A DNA stretch of 64,000 bases from Sphingomonadales bacterium (GCA_017302615.1 JAFLDB010000006.1:1-64000); one strand, 5' to 3'. Shown: positions 12,430-21,860, counted from the stretch's first letter. Program-made: numbers and translations. The notes: generated from the letters alone by a model not told the origin.

Positions 12430-13466
12430 GCGAGCGCCGCGCGGGGACGATCCGCCAGCGCGCGGATCGCGCGCTGGGCCGGGCGTTCCAGTTGCCGGTA
12501 GGCGGTGTTGCTCAGCACCAGGATCAGCGCCCAGGCGGCCATGGTCAGGGCCAGCCACCCGGCACTGCCGGTGATGCCCCAGCCAAGCGCCAGGTTGCCC
12601 AGCAGGGTATAGACCGGCACGTGGATCAAGTAGATCGCATAGCTGCGGTCCCCCAGCCATAGCATGACCGGGGATGCCAGCAGCGGCAGGCGCAGCGCCA
12701 GCAGGATTGCCGCCGGCCAGGCCAGCAGCACGGTCAGCAGCAGAGCCTGGCCGACCGGAGGCACCAGCGCCGGGATCGCTGCGGCCGGAACCAGCAGCGA
12801 GGCCGGCAGGCGGCTGAGCAGCCCGAGGTTGCGCTGCACCAGCACGCCCAGGAAAAAGCCCAGCAACCCGCGCCCGATCAGCGCGCCCCAGACCCCGTGG
12901 GTCCAGATGTCCCACGCGCCCCAGGCAATTGCTGCCGCGGCCACGGCCTTGAACAGCGCCGGACGGGTCAGGGCCGCCAGCAGGAACAGGCCATAGGCGA
13001 ACATTTCGACCGACAGCGACCAGGCCGGGCCGTTGAGCACTTCGGTCGGGTTATCGACCAGCACCTGCAGCATCAGCGCGGACAGCAGGACATTTGCCGG
13101 ATTGGTCGAGGGTTCGGCCCGCAGCAGCAGCACGGCAAAGGCCAGCATGGCCAGGTGCAGCGGCCACAGCCGTGCGATCCGGGCCAGCCAGAACTGCCGC
13201 GCGGTCATCCCCGGACGCAGCTGCCAGCCGGCCAGATAGGTATGGGCAAAGACGAAGCCCGACAGGACGAAAAACAGGTCAACAAAAGCCCAGCCGTGGA
13301 TCTGGAACCACCCCGCAACCGGCACTCCGGCGAGCGGATTGGGCGCATCGCCATACATCACCCGGGCATGGAACAGCAGACCGACCGCGCAGGCCGCCAG
13401 CCCGCGCAAGCCATCGAGCTGGCCGATCCGGTTATCCGGCGAAGGGGCAGGCTGCTGCATTGCCAT
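12426..13466 (-). CDS. Acyltransferase family 3 (OafA/YrhL-type) membrane protein
   Basis: 346 residues. Begins QLDGLRGLAACAVGLLFHARV, the family 3 motif with the essential His on the first helix. GWAFVDLFFVLSGFVFAHTYL follows, then RQFWLARIARLWPLH (the R-R-x-P-H loop). About ten hydrophobic segments make it an inner-membrane enzyme. The family O-acylates (often O-acetylates) surface sugars, lipids or peptidoglycan; the acceptor is unknown here. No dedicated glycan genes adjoin it. It converges on msrA with the two stop codons interlocked (overlap 12426-12429). Confidence 0.88.
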   Translation of the reverse strand: MAMQQPAPSPDNRIGQLDGLRGLAACAVGLLFHARVMYGDAPNPLAGVPVAGWFQIHGWAFVDLFFVLSGFVFAHTYLAGWQLRPGMTARQFWLARIARLWPLHLAMLAFAVLLLRAEPSTNPANVLLSALMLQVLVDNPTEVLNGPAWSLSVEMFAYGLFLLAALTRPALFKAVAAAAIAWGAWDIWTHGVWGALIGRGLLGFFLGVLVQRNLGLLSRLPASLLVPAAAIPALVPPVGQALLLTVLLAWPAAILLALRLPLLASPVMLWLGDRSYAIYLIHVPVYTLLGNLALGWGITGSAGWLALTMAAWALILVLSNTAYRQLERPAQRAIRALADRPRAALA

Positions 13467-13504
13467 GGCCCCAGGGGTTTACCCCTGGATGGCGAAAAAT
13501 TCGG

Positions 13505-14737
13505 TTAACCCTTGCGCCAGCGGGCAATGAAGAACCCATCCAGCCCGCCAGCTTCGGCCAGCATGGCGGGATCGGTCCGCACCCGGCCCTGCACATCGGG
13601 GGCAATTCCCGCGGGAAGTTCATCGGCGGCCACCGGGTCCGGCGTCAGCGTGACCCGCTCGGCCTGTGCTTCGCCTTCCTCCTGTTCCAGCGAGCAGACC
13701 GCGTAGACCAGCCGCCCGCCGGGCTTCAGCCAACCGGCGGCGCGGGCCAGCAGCGCGGCTTGCAGATCGGCCATTTCGGCAATCTGGCGCGGGCCGATCC
13801 GGTGCAGCACATCGGGGTGGCGGCGGCAGGTGCCGGTGGCGGTGCAGGGTGCATCCAAGAGGATGGCATCGAACGGTTCCTGCGCCTGCCAGTGCAGTGC
13901 ATCGGCAATCACCAGATCGGCGGTCAGGCCGGTACGGGCCAGGTTCTCCTTGATCCGGCGGGCCCGCTTTGCGCTCATCTCCACCGCCGTCGCCTGCCAT
14001 CCGGCAGCGGCCAATTGCAGCGTCTTGCCGCCCGGCGCGGCACACAGGTCCAGCACGCGCCGGCCTTCGCCCGCGCCCAGCAGCCGCGCGGGCAGGCTGG
14101 CGGCCAGGTCCTGCACCCACCAGGCCCCGGCTTCGAAGCCTTCCAGGTTCTCCACCGCCGTGCCGCGCGCCAGCCGGACGTGGCCGGGGGCAAGCGAAAC
14201 GCCGCCCAGCCGCTCGGCCCATTCCGCCGTGGTGGAGGCATCGCGCAGGGTCAGGTCAAGCGGCGGCGGCACGGCCAGCCCGGCGGATATCGCACCGGCC
14301 CGCACGCCCCAGCGCTGCACGACCGCAGGCGGCAGGCTGGGCGCGGGCGGCAGCTTCACATCCTGACGGACCAGCGCCGAAAACACCCCGTGGGCCAGCT
14401 TGCGCGGACCGCCGCTGAGCAGCGGCAGGGCGGTGGCGATCACCGCATGGGGCGGCGTATCGAGCCGCCGCCAACCTGCCAGCATCAGCCGCAGGACCGA
14501 GCGCGCCTTGGCATCGGGGGGAAGGATCTGGCGGGTCGCGCTGTCGATCAGGCCGTCCAGATCGGTCAGCCAGCGCAGCACTTCCCCGGCCAGCGCCCGG
14601 GCCAGCGCCTTGTCCGGCCCGCTGCGCAGGCCCTGAAGCGCACCGTGTGCCGCCACATCGAGCGTCTCACCCCGGTGCAGCACTGCATCGAGCAATTTCA
14701 GCGCGGCCTTGCGCGCGGGATAACCGGGAATGTCCAT
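13505..14737 (-). CDS. rsmB: 16S rRNA (cytosine-C5)-methyltransferase, RsmB/NOL1 family
   Basis: 410 residues. An N-terminal NusB-like helical domain (about 1-130: ARKAALKLLDAVLHRGETLD, LRLMLAGWRRLDTPPHAVI) precedes the Rossmann methyltransferase domain. Motif I is RVLDLCAAPGGKTLQLA (about residue 237). The two catalytic cysteines are in DAPCTATGTCRRHPDV (motif IV) and YAVCSLEQEEGE (motif VI). This domain order is that of RsmB, which methylates C967 of 16S rRNA; the position is inferred by homology. It is divergent from the DUF1674 gene, with a TGCAATTGCA palindrome between them. Confidence 0.9.
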   Translation of the reverse strand: MDIPGYPARKAALKLLDAVLHRGETLDVAAHGALQGLRSGPDKALARALAGEVLRWLTDLDGLIDSATRQILPPDAKARSVLRLMLAGWRRLDTPPHAVIATALPLLSGGPRKLAHGVFSALVRQDVKLPPAPSLPPAVVQRWGVRAGAISAGLAVPPPLDLTLRDASTTAEWAERLGGVSLAPGHVRLARGTAVENLEGFEAGAWWVQDLAASLPARLLGAGEGRRVLDLCAAPGGKTLQLAAAGWQATAVEMSAKRARRIKENLARTGLTADLVIADALHWQAQEPFDAILLDAPCTATGTCRRHPDVLHRIGPRQIAEMADLQAALLARAAGWLKPGGRLVYAVCSLEQEEGEAQAERVTLTPDPVAADELPAGIAPDVQGRVRTDPAMLAEAGGLDGFFIARWRKG

Positions 14738-14751
14738 CGCCTGCCCCTAGA

Positions 14752-14761
14752 TGCAATTGCA
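14752..14761. promoter_or_regulatory. TGCAATTGCA palindrome in the rsmB / DUF1674 divergent region
   Basis: A 10-bp perfect palindrome in the 54-bp gap between divergent genes. With flanks, 11 of 12 bases (ATGCAATTGCAA) match the 12-bp core of the palindrome upstream of hpd at 51951-51964. The match suggests one regulator recognises both, but two sites are weak evidence. Confidence 0.35.
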
Positions 14762-14791
14762 ATCGAGGGCCAGCGGGCGCATGGCATTGCC

Positions 14792-14959
14792 ATGACCCAG
14801 CGCGCCACCCAGCGTCCCAAGGACTTCAAGAAGCCCGCCCACTGGACCACCGATCCGGCCCCTGCTCCGGCCGCGCCCACGCAAGGCGACGATCCCGACG
14901 GCCTGTCCCCCACCCGCTATGGCGACTGGGTGCGCAAGGGCATCGCGGTCGATTTCTGA
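14792..14959 (+). CDS. DUF1674 protein, succinate dehydrogenase assembly factor 4-like
   Basis: 55 residues from ATG 14792. The N-terminus is basic and Pro-rich (RPKDFKKPAHW). The C-terminus LSPTRYGDWVRKGIAVDF is the DUF1674 signature (P-TRYGDWxxKGxxxDF). By homology to SDHAF4/SdhAF4 it helps assemble or protect the flavinylated SdhA subunit. Very short but full length for the family. It converges on the P450 gene, whose stop codon begins at the next base (14960). Confidence 0.88.
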   Translation: MTQRATQRPKDFKKPAHWTTDPAPAPAAPTQGDDPDGLSPTRYGDWVRKGIAVDF

Positions 14960-16336
14960 TCAGAGCGGCCTGAAGGTCACCGTCAGCCCGTCCTTGGGCT
15001 TCGGGATCGGCCAAGGCTGCCAGGCCGGGTCGTAACCCGGCTCGATCTCGATCCGGTAGCGGGTCAGGATCTGGGCCATCAGCACTTTGACCTGCATATA
15101 GGCAAAGTGCAGCCCCAGGCACATGTGCGCCCCGCCGCCGAACGGCACCCAGGCGTACTTGTGCCGCTTGGCCACCAGTTCCGGAGTGAAGCGCAGCGGA
15201 TCGAACTTTTCCGGCTCCGGCCAGTGATCGGGGTCCATGTGAACGGCTGAAGGGCTGATCCCCACCCCGGTCCCGGCCGGAATGCGGTATCCGCCGAATT
15301 CGAAATCGCGCAGCGCCCGGCGCGGCAGCGAGGGGACCGGCGGGATCAGCCGCAGCGATTCCTTGAAGGCCATTTCGGTCAGAACGGCCTTGCCCAGATC
15401 CTCATAGGCCAAGGGCCGCCCTTCCCCGCCGGTCACGGCGAGCAGTTCGGCACGCAGCTTGTCCTGCCATTCGGGGTGCTTCGCCAGCAGCCAGACCAGC
15501 GAGGTGGCGGACGAAGTGATGGTATCGTGCGCGGCCATCATCAGGAAGATCATGTGATCGACCACTTCGTCGACCGGCATCAGGCTGCCGTCTTCATGCG
15601 TGGCAGTGGCGAACTGGCTGAACATGTCCTGCCCGCCGCCTGCCGCCCGGCGCTTCTCGGTTTCGCGGGTGAAGTAGTCGAGCAGGAACTTGCGCCCGGC
15701 AACGCCCCGGCCCATCGCGGTGAAAGGCAAGGGCTTGCGCACCACCCCGATCGAAGCGGCGACCATATCGACAAAGGCCTTGTTGATCGCGTCGGCCTCA
15801 GGCCCCAGCGGCACGCCGAGGAAGCTGTCCGCAGCCAGGTCCAGCGTCAGCTGCTTGATCGCCGGATAGAATTTCAGCTGCTGCCCGCGCCATTCCTCCA
15901 CCCGCGCGGAAATGCCGGAATTGAGCGAGCTGCAATAGTGCCGCATCGGCTCCGGCTTGAAGGCGATGGAAAGGGCGCGGCGGTCCGCCCGGTGATGATC
16001 GAAATCGAGCAGCATCAGCCCGCGCGGAAACAGCTGGTCGAGCACCGGGCCCCAGCCCTGTTCGCTGGAGAACAGCTTGTCCCGGTCAAACAGCACCAGC
16101 TCGTTCGCCTCGGCCCCGAACAGCATGACCGATTGGCGCCCGAAAGCCCGGTTGCGGAACACGTTGCCGTATTTGGCCCGCATCCGGTTGCCGAAGCCGA
16201 TCGGGTCGGCCAGCAGGCTGAAGGTGTTGCCGACAACCGGCAGGCCGTCCTCGCCGGGAATGTGTTCGAGCGCACCGGCCGGCTGGCGCTGCGACCAATG
16301 GGTAAAGGTGGGAGCCTGCTGCGGAAGAGTGGCCAT
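14960..16336 (-). CDS. Cytochrome P450
   Basis: 458 residues from ATG 16336, with AAGGA 6 bases upstream. P450 hallmarks are an I-helix with AAHDTITSS (the A-x-D-T proton-delivery Thr), K-helix ESLR, FDPLRF, and the heme loop FGGGAHMCLGLHFA with thiolate Cys406. No membrane anchor is seen, so a soluble class I enzyme needing a separate ferredoxin and reductase, neither of which is nearby. The opening GLPVVGNTFSLLADPIGFGNRM recalls CYP120/CYP26-like layouts; the substrate is unknown. Upstream on the same strand are an aminotransferase and hemH, and heme supply beside a heme enzyme is suggestive only. Confidence 0.92.
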   Translation of the reverse strand: MATLPQQAPTFTHWSQRQPAGALEHIPGEDGLPVVGNTFSLLADPIGFGNRMRAKYGNVFRNRAFGRQSVMLFGAEANELVLFDRDKLFSSEQGWGPVLDQLFPRGLMLLDFDHHRADRRALSIAFKPEPMRHYCSSLNSGISARVEEWRGQQLKFYPAIKQLTLDLAADSFLGVPLGPEADAINKAFVDMVAASIGVVRKPLPFTAMGRGVAGRKFLLDYFTRETEKRRAAGGGQDMFSQFATATHEDGSLMPVDEVVDHMIFLMMAAHDTITSSATSLVWLLAKHPEWQDKLRAELLAVTGGEGRPLAYEDLGKAVLTEMAFKESLRLIPPVPSLPRRALRDFEFGGYRIPAGTGVGISPSAVHMDPDHWPEPEKFDPLRFTPELVAKRHKYAWVPFGGGAHMCLGLHFAYMQVKVLMAQILTRYRIEIEPGYDPAWQPWPIPKPKDGLTVTFRPL

Positions 16337-16356
16337 TATTTTTCCTTCGGTTCCGG

Positions 16357-17502
16357 TCAAAACACCGCGTTGAATGCCGTTTCCAGCCGGGCAAGGCTGG
16401 CGGGTACGTCCTTCAGCTTGTCGAGCCCGAACAGGCCCAGCCGGAAGCTTTTATAGTCCGCCCCTTCGTCCACCATCAGCGGCACCCCGGCCGCGATCTG
16501 ATAGCCCAGCGCGGCGAATTTCCGGCCGGTCTGGATCTCGGGATCGTCGGTGAAGCTGACAACCACCCCCGGCGCGGTAAAGCCCTCGGCCGCGACGGAT
16601 TGCACTCCGCGTGCGGCGAGCATCGCGCGCACGGCGTTGCCCTGTTCCCATTGCGCGGCGCGCAGCGCTTCATACCCGGCGGCCCTGGTTTCCAGCATGG
16701 CATCGCGGAACTGGATCAGCGCATCGGTCGGCATGGTGGCGTGATAGGCATGGCCGCCGTTGAGGTAGGCTTCCATGATCGTCAGCCACTTGCCCAGATC
16801 GATCGCGAAGCTGGTCGATTGCGCGGCGCGCGCCCGTGCCAGCGCTTCGCCGCCCAGCATGACCAGGCCCGCACAGGGCGAGGCCGACCAGCCCTTTTGC
16901 GGGGCGGAGATCAGCACGTCGACGCCCAGCGTCGCCATATCCACCCAGACACAGCCCGAAGCGACGCAATCGAGCACGAACAGCGCGCCAACTTCGTGCG
17001 CGGCATCGGCTACCGCCTTTACATAGGCATCGGGCAGGATGATCCCGCTGGCGGTTTCGACGTGCGGGGCAAAGACCACTTCGGGCCGCTGGCTGCGGAT
17101 CACGGCAACCACTTCGTCCAGCGGCGCCGGGGCAAAGGGCGTCTGCGGCCCGGCATTGCCGACCCGTCGGGCCTTCAGCACCGTTTCGCTGGCCGGAATG
17201 CTGCCCGCCTCGAAGATCTGGCTCCAGCGGTAGGAGAAGAACCCGTTGCGGATCACCAGCACCCGCTTGCCCGTGGCAAACTGCCGCGCCACCGCCTCCA
17301 TCGCGTAGGATCCGCCGCCCGGCACCACGACCGCGCGCTCTGCCCCGTAAACCTCGCACAGCCCGGCGTGAATCTCGCGCATGGCGGCCTGGAAACGCTG
17401 GCTCATGTGGTTGAGCGAACGGTCGGTGAAGACCACCGAGAATTCGAGCAGGCCGTCGGGGTCGATCGCGGGGTTGAGGCCGGGCATGGTCAGTCGATCC
17501 AT
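16357..17502 (-). CDS. Class V aminotransferase (alanine/serine-glyoxylate aminotransferase-like)
   Basis: 381 residues if ATG 17502 is used; ATG 17487 (MPGLNPAIDPDG) fits the family N-terminus better and avoids most of the overlap with hemH. PLP features are GGGSYAMEAVARQF (phosphate-binding), FVLDCVASGCVWVDM (the Asp that contacts the pyridine N) and SAPQKGWSASPCAG with the Schiff-base Lys. The opening LLEFSVVFTDRSLNHMSQRF recurs in a subgroup annotated as alanine-glyoxylate transaminase. It would transfer an amino group to glyoxylate or pyruvate in the cytoplasm; the precise donor is not determinable. Downstream of and overlapping hemH, 20 bp before the P450. Confidence 0.85.
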   Translation of the reverse strand: MDRLTMPGLNPAIDPDGLLEFSVVFTDRSLNHMSQRFQAAMREIHAGLCEVYGAERAVVVPGGGSYAMEAVARQFATGKRVLVIRNGFFSYRWSQIFEAGSIPASETVLKARRVGNAGPQTPFAPAPLDEVVAVIRSQRPEVVFAPHVETASGIILPDAYVKAVADAAHEVGALFVLDCVASGCVWVDMATLGVDVLISAPQKGWSASPCAGLVMLGGEALARARAAQSTSFAIDLGKWLTIMEAYLNGGHAYHATMPTDALIQFRDAMLETRAAGYEALRAAQWEQGNAVRAMLAARGVQSVAAEGFTAPGVVVSFTDDPEIQTGRKFAALGYQIAAGVPLMVDEGADYKSFRLGLFGLDKLKDVPASLARLETAFNAVF

Positions 17503-18503
17503 CCTTTGAGTTCGCGCCGCACCAGCGCTTCGATCATGTCCATGCCCGCGGGCGAGACATTGAGGCAGGACAGCGCGGCAAAGTGCGTACCGCCGGCTTC
17601 CTCGAACTGTTCACGCCCGCGGATCGCCAGCTCTTCCAGCGTTTCGAGGCAATCGGCAGAAAAGCCCGGCGCGGCAATGGCGAGGCGCTTCGTCCCTTTG
17701 GCGCCTTCGGCGGCGAGCACGTCGTCGGTCGCCGGCTCCAGCCACTTGGCGCGGCCGAAGCGGGACTGGAAAGTCGTCTCGATCCGCAGGTCCGGGAATT
17801 CGCCCGCCAGCGCCTCGCCCAGCAGCCGCGCGGTCTTGCGGCACTGGCAGTGATAGGGATCGCCCAGGTGCAGGGTGCGTTCCGGCATCCCGTGGAACGA
17901 CAGCAGCAGCACTTCCGGCACGAAATCGAGCGCTTTGAGCTGCCGCGCCGTATCGACCCGCAATGCCTCGATATGCAGCGGATCGTCGTAATAGGGCGGC
18001 AGGGTGCGGATCGCCGCCTGCCAGCGCATGGCGGACAGCTTGTCCCCCAGCGCATCCATCGCGGTGGCGGTGGTCGCGCCCGAATACTGCGGATAGAGCG
18101 GCGCAAACAGGATCCGGTTGCACCCGGCCGCTTTCAGCGCCTCGATCTCGTCCCCGATCGAGGGGTTGCCATAGCGCATCCCCCAGCGGACCAGTGCGAC
18201 ATCGCCCAGCCGGGCCTGCAAGGCTTCGGCCTGGGCCTTGGTGATGGCGGCCAGCGGCGATCCGTCCGGGGTCCAGACCTGGGCATAGGCATGGGCGCTC
18301 TTGCGCGGGCGGATGTTGAGGATGATCCCGTTGAGGATTGGCCACCACACCAGCCGGGGAATTTCCACCACGCGCGGGTCGGACAGGAATTCCTTCAGGT
18401 AACGCCGCACCGCGCCGGTGGTCGGCGCATCGGGGGTGCCAAGGTTGACCAGCAGCACGCCGAGGCGCGGCGCGGCAACCGGGGGATGACCGTTGGGCAG
18501 CAT
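17490..18503 (-). CDS. hemH: Ferrochelatase
   Basis: 337 residues from ATG 18503, which overlaps the preceding stop as TGATG. Begins RLGVLLVNLGTPDAPTTGAVRRYLKEFLSD, the ferrochelatase opening. PLYPQYSGATT and LLSFHGMPERTLHLGDPYHCQCRKTA carry the conserved active-site His, and FQSRFGRAKWLEP is the third conserved block. It inserts Fe2+ into protoporphyrin IX at the membrane face, the last step of heme synthesis. The run IorB-like subunit, hemH, aminotransferase, P450 is tightly packed with short overlaps, so probably one transcript. Confidence 0.95.
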   Translation of the reverse strand: MLPNGHPPVAAPRLGVLLVNLGTPDAPTTGAVRRYLKEFLSDPRVVEIPRLVWWPILNGIILNIRPRKSAHAYAQVWTPDGSPLAAITKAQAEALQARLGDVALVRWGMRYGNPSIGDEIEALKAAGCNRILFAPLYPQYSGATTATAMDALGDKLSAMRWQAAIRTLPPYYDDPLHIEALRVDTARQLKALDFVPEVLLLSFHGMPERTLHLGDPYHCQCRKTARLLGEALAGEFPDLRIETTFQSRFGRAKWLEPATDDVLAAEGAKGTKRLAIAAPGFSADCLETLEELAIRGREQFEEAGGTHFAALSCLNVSPAGMDMIEALVRRELKGWID

Positions 18504-20770
18504 CACAGTCCGGCTCCCGTCAGCGGCAGGCTGCGCAGCCGTTCGCTGCCAGAGGAAGCCAGGGCATTGGCAATCGCCGGCGGCGCGCAGACCGCGCCAA
18601 GCTCACCCGGATCGAACGGGTCGGCGTCGCTATCGATGAATTCCACGTCAATCTCCGGGCAGTCGCTCAATTGGGGGAGCGCCAGTTGCCCCAGCCGCCC
18701 GGTCTGCGGCAACCCGTCCTTGAAGGAAGTCGCGCTGCCCCGCGCCAGGCCAAGGCCGAAGATCAGCCCGCCTTCGATCTGCTGGCGGGCGATGTCCACG
18801 TTCACGATCCGGCCGATGTCGGCCACGGCAGTCAGCTTGTCGACCCGGATCCCGCGCTCGTCGCGCCGGGCGCTGGCGACCACCGCGATCCGTCCTTCGC
18901 GCTCGCCCAGCTCCATCCGGAAACAGGCCAGGCCCTGCCCCGCACCGCCCCCGCCGCCGCTCCATTCGGCCAGCGTCGCGGCGCGTTGCAGGCAATTGGC
19001 CAGCTTCAGCTCGTGCCCCAGCATGGCCATCCGGTAGGACAATGGCTCGCGGCCCGAACGGGCGGCGAGCTCGTCCACGAAGGTTTCGATCAGGAAGGCC
19101 GCCAGCCCGTGCGAATTGCCGCGCAGCCGCCCGGTCGGCAGCGGAATGGCGCAGGGCACGTGTTCCACCATCAGGTGCGGGATCTTGTAGACCGGCTCCA
19201 TCCCGCGCATCGCGATGGGATCGGCCGCGTCCTGCCGGTCCAGCGCCTCGCGCACAGAAGCGCCGTCAAACAGCCGCGCGCCGAATTCCCGCGCCGTGGC
19301 CGGCATCGCGATCCTGAGTTTCAGCGCGGTGAGCGAGCCGTCCGGCCCGGTCCGCGCGGCCAGCACGGCCCGCGCCGGGGTGCGTGGCGGCGCGGCAATG
19401 GCTTCCTGCCAGCGCGACCAGACCAGCTGGACCGGCTTGCCCACCTCGCGCGCGATCAGCGCCGCTTCGACCGCGTGGGCGCTTTCCAGCCGCGCATCGA
19501 AAGCACCCCCTGCGGGCATCGGATAGACCACCACCTGCTCCGTGCTCAGCCCCAGGGCCTCTGCCGCCGCAGCCCGCGCGGCCTGCGGGGCCTGACTGGC
19601 CAGCCACAATTCCAGCTTGCCGATCTCGAACCGGGCGGTGACCGTGGCGGTCTCCGCCCCGGCGTGGAGCGCGGGGGCGAATTCATAGCGGGCGACGTGT
19701 TCGAACTTTTCCGACAGCCACTCGTCGGGATCGCCAGACTCGGCAATCCGGGTGGACTTGCCGGTGCGCAGCGCCGCTTCCAGCGCGGCGGTGATCCTGC
19801 CACTGTCGGCCAGGTTGGCGTGGCGGAACTTCGGCGCGGCGACTTTCAGCGCGCGTTCGGCGGCCCACCAGTCGCTGGCCACGGCGGCCAGCCAGTCCCG
19901 CCCCTCGACCAGCCGGATCAGGCCGGGAACGCTCTTGGCGCGATCGGCATCGAAGCTGCCCAGCGAACAATCGCCGACCGGGGCATGGCGGATCGCGGCG
20001 AAGACCATGTCGGGCAGCCGCACGTCCCCGGCAAAAGTGAAGCTGCCGTCGACCTTGCTCGGCAGATCGAGCCGGGGGGCGCGCAAGGGCGCTCCGGCCG
20101 GAAATTCCGCCACGCGTTCCTGTGGCGGCTGGGCACGGGCGACTGGCGGATCGGGCGGGGCATAGCCCTGCGCATCGGCCACCAGTTCGGCAAAGGACAG
20201 GCGCTTGTCGGTGTGGACGATGAACCCGTTCTGGGCGTCGCACTCCTCCCAGGCCACGTCCCAGCGGTCTGCCGCGGCCTGGGCCAGCATGGCCCGCGCC
20301 GAAGCCGCCGCAATCCGCGCCGCCTGTTCATGCGCGGCGAGCGAAGTGCCTTCCGCCGTTGCAACAAAGGCATCCCCTTGTGCAAAGCGGCGCGCCAGCA
20401 GGCTGCCGGGGGTGTCAGCCAGACTGGAGCCGAGCGGCAGCCACAGCGGCGCCCAGTGCGCCGCCAGCGGGGCATTGCCATAGGCGCCGCTGACCGGGGC
20501 CGGTTCCACCGCCACCTGCCGCCAGTCCGCGCCCAGTTCATAGGCCACGATCTGCGGGATCAGGGTCGTCACGCCCTGCCCCATTTCGAGATCCGGCACG
20601 GCCACGCTGACCACCCCGTCCTTGCCGATCTTGAGCCAGGCATCGAAGGCATATTCGCCCGCGCCCGCGGTCAGCGGCGGGGCAAAGCTGCGCGGGGTCA
20701 GCGCCCAGGCGGCCACCAGCCCGCCGGTCACCCCCGCCCCGATCAGCACGCCGCGCCGCGAAATCCTCAT
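18503..20770 (-). CDS. Xanthine dehydrogenase-family molybdopterin-binding subunit (IorB-like), Tat-exported
   Basis: 755 residues. Starts RISRRGVLIGAGVTGGL, a twin-arginine signal. The molybdopterin-binding pattern is that of isoquinoline 1-oxidoreductase beta subunits: VPDLEMGQGVTTLIPQIVAYEL near the N-terminus, then KPVQLVWSRWQE, GRLRGNSHGLAAFLIETFVDELA, and near the end ELGAVCAPPAIANALA where the catalytic Glu is expected. Such enzymes normally need a separate 2Fe-2S small subunit (IorA), and none is encoded nearby. The usual DDxGR-like region around residues 380-410 is shortened. It oxidises an unknown N-heterocycle or aldehyde in the periplasm if active. First gene of the run leading to hemH. 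Confidence 0.85.
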   Translation of the reverse strand: MRISRRGVLIGAGVTGGLVAAWALTPRSFAPPLTAGAGEYAFDAWLKIGKDGVVSVAVPDLEMGQGVTTLIPQIVAYELGADWRQVAVEPAPVSGAYGNAPLAAHWAPLWLPLGSSLADTPGSLLARRFAQGDAFVATAEGTSLAAHEQAARIAAASARAMLAQAAADRWDVAWEECDAQNGFIVHTDKRLSFAELVADAQGYAPPDPPVARAQPPQERVAEFPAGAPLRAPRLDLPSKVDGSFTFAGDVRLPDMVFAAIRHAPVGDCSLGSFDADRAKSVPGLIRLVEGRDWLAAVASDWWAAERALKVAAPKFRHANLADSGRITAALEAALRTGKSTRIAESGDPDEWLSEKFEHVARYEFAPALHAGAETATVTARFEIGKLELWLASQAPQAARAAAAEALGLSTEQVVVYPMPAGGAFDARLESAHAVEAALIAREVGKPVQLVWSRWQEAIAAPPRTPARAVLAARTGPDGSLTALKLRIAMPATAREFGARLFDGASVREALDRQDAADPIAMRGMEPVYKIPHLMVEHVPCAIPLPTGRLRGNSHGLAAFLIETFVDELAARSGREPLSYRMAMLGHELKLANCLQRAATLAEWSGGGGGAGQGLACFRMELGEREGRIAVVASARRDERGIRVDKLTAVADIGRIVNVDIARQQIEGGLIFGLGLARGSATSFKDGLPQTGRLGQLALPQLSDCPEIDVEFIDSDADPFDPGELGAVCAPPAIANALASSGSERLRSLPLTGAGL

Positions 20771-20790
20771 GGGGGTTGTCTAGCGGATGG

Positions 20791-21765
20791 TTACTGGTTG
20801 TCGAGCCAGGTTGCCACGCGCCGGGCCAGCGCGGCGAAGGCCTCTGCCGCCGGGCCTTCGCCGGCGGCCGGCGGCGTGCCGGCATCGCTCGCCTCGCGGA
20901 TCGCCAGTTGCAGCGGGATCCGGCCGAGGAAGGCCAGGCCCATTTGTGCCGCGGCCGCCTCTGCCCCGCCGCTGCCGAAGGGGTCCGAAACCTCGCCGCA
21001 ATGCGGGCAGGCATAGCCGGCCATGTTCTCGACCAGGCCGATCACCGGGACCTGGCCCACTTCGAGCAGCTGGATCGCCCGCTTGGCATCGATCAGCGCC
21101 AGATCCTGCGGGGTGGAGACGATCACCGCCCCGGCCGGCTTGTGCCGCTGCAGCATGGTCAGCTGCACATCGCCGGTGCCGGGCGGCAGATCGACGATCA
21201 GGATTTCCGCCGCGCCCCAATCGGCATCGACCAGCTGACCCAGCGCGCCCGAGGCCATCGGCCCGCGCCAGGCGATTGCCTTGTCCGGCTCGATCAGCTG
21301 GCCCATCGACAGCATCGGCACGCCCCACTGGTTGGGCACCGGGATCAGCTTGTCGCTCCGCGCCTGGGGCTTGATCCCCTCGCTTCCGAGCAGGCGCGGC
21401 TGCGACGGGCCGTAGATATCGGCATCGACCAGCCCGACCTTGCGCCCCATCCGCGCCAGCGCCACGGCCAGGTTGGCTGACACGGTCGACTTGCCGACCC
21501 CGCCTTTGCCCGATCCGACCGCGATGATCTTGCGCTGCGGTTTGTCGGCGGTCATCGCCACGCGAACTTCCGTCACGCCGGGCTGGTTGCCCAGCGCGTC
21601 CTTCACCGCCTGCTCCAGCCGTTCCCGTTCCAGCGCGTCATAGCCGCTGGCATCGAGCACGGCGATCGCCACGCCATCATTGAGGCGCAGCGATTGCAGG
21701 CGCGCGGCGACTTGCGGCGGCAGGGCGGAAGCGAGGGCGGCGGCGGGATCGTCAGGCTGGGTCAT
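20791..21765 (-). CDS. apbC: Mrp/ApbC family Fe-S cluster carrier ATPase
   Basis: 324 residues. An N-terminal MIP18-like domain (about 1-85) precedes the ParA-type ATPase domain with the deviant Walker A KGGVGKSTVSANLAVALA (about 105) and DADIYGPSQPRLLG. ILIVDLPPGTGDVQLT is the switch/Walker B block. YACPHCGEVSDPFG carries the CPxC pair that binds a bridging 4Fe-4S cluster between two monomers. It loads or transfers Fe-S clusters to apoproteins in the cytoplasm. 20 bp upstream of the IorB gene on the same strand, divergent from hflK across 95 bp. Confidence 0.93.
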   Translation of the reverse strand: MTQPDDPAAALASALPPQVAARLQSLRLNDGVAIAVLDASGYDALERERLEQAVKDALGNQPGVTEVRVAMTADKPQRKIIAVGSGKGGVGKSTVSANLAVALARMGRKVGLVDADIYGPSQPRLLGSEGIKPQARSDKLIPVPNQWGVPMLSMGQLIEPDKAIAWRGPMASGALGQLVDADWGAAEILIVDLPPGTGDVQLTMLQRHKPAGAVIVSTPQDLALIDAKRAIQLLEVGQVPVIGLVENMAGYACPHCGEVSDPFGSGGAEAAAAQMGLAFLGRIPLQLAIREASDAGTPPAAGEGPAAEAFAALARRVATWLDNQ

Positions 21766-21860
21766 GGGCCAAGGCCGAAACCCGTTTCGCAGCCTGCTGG
21801 CAAGGGAAAATGCGCGCGAGGCCCCTGTTAATTGCGCCGGGCAACCCTATAACGGTTCGC

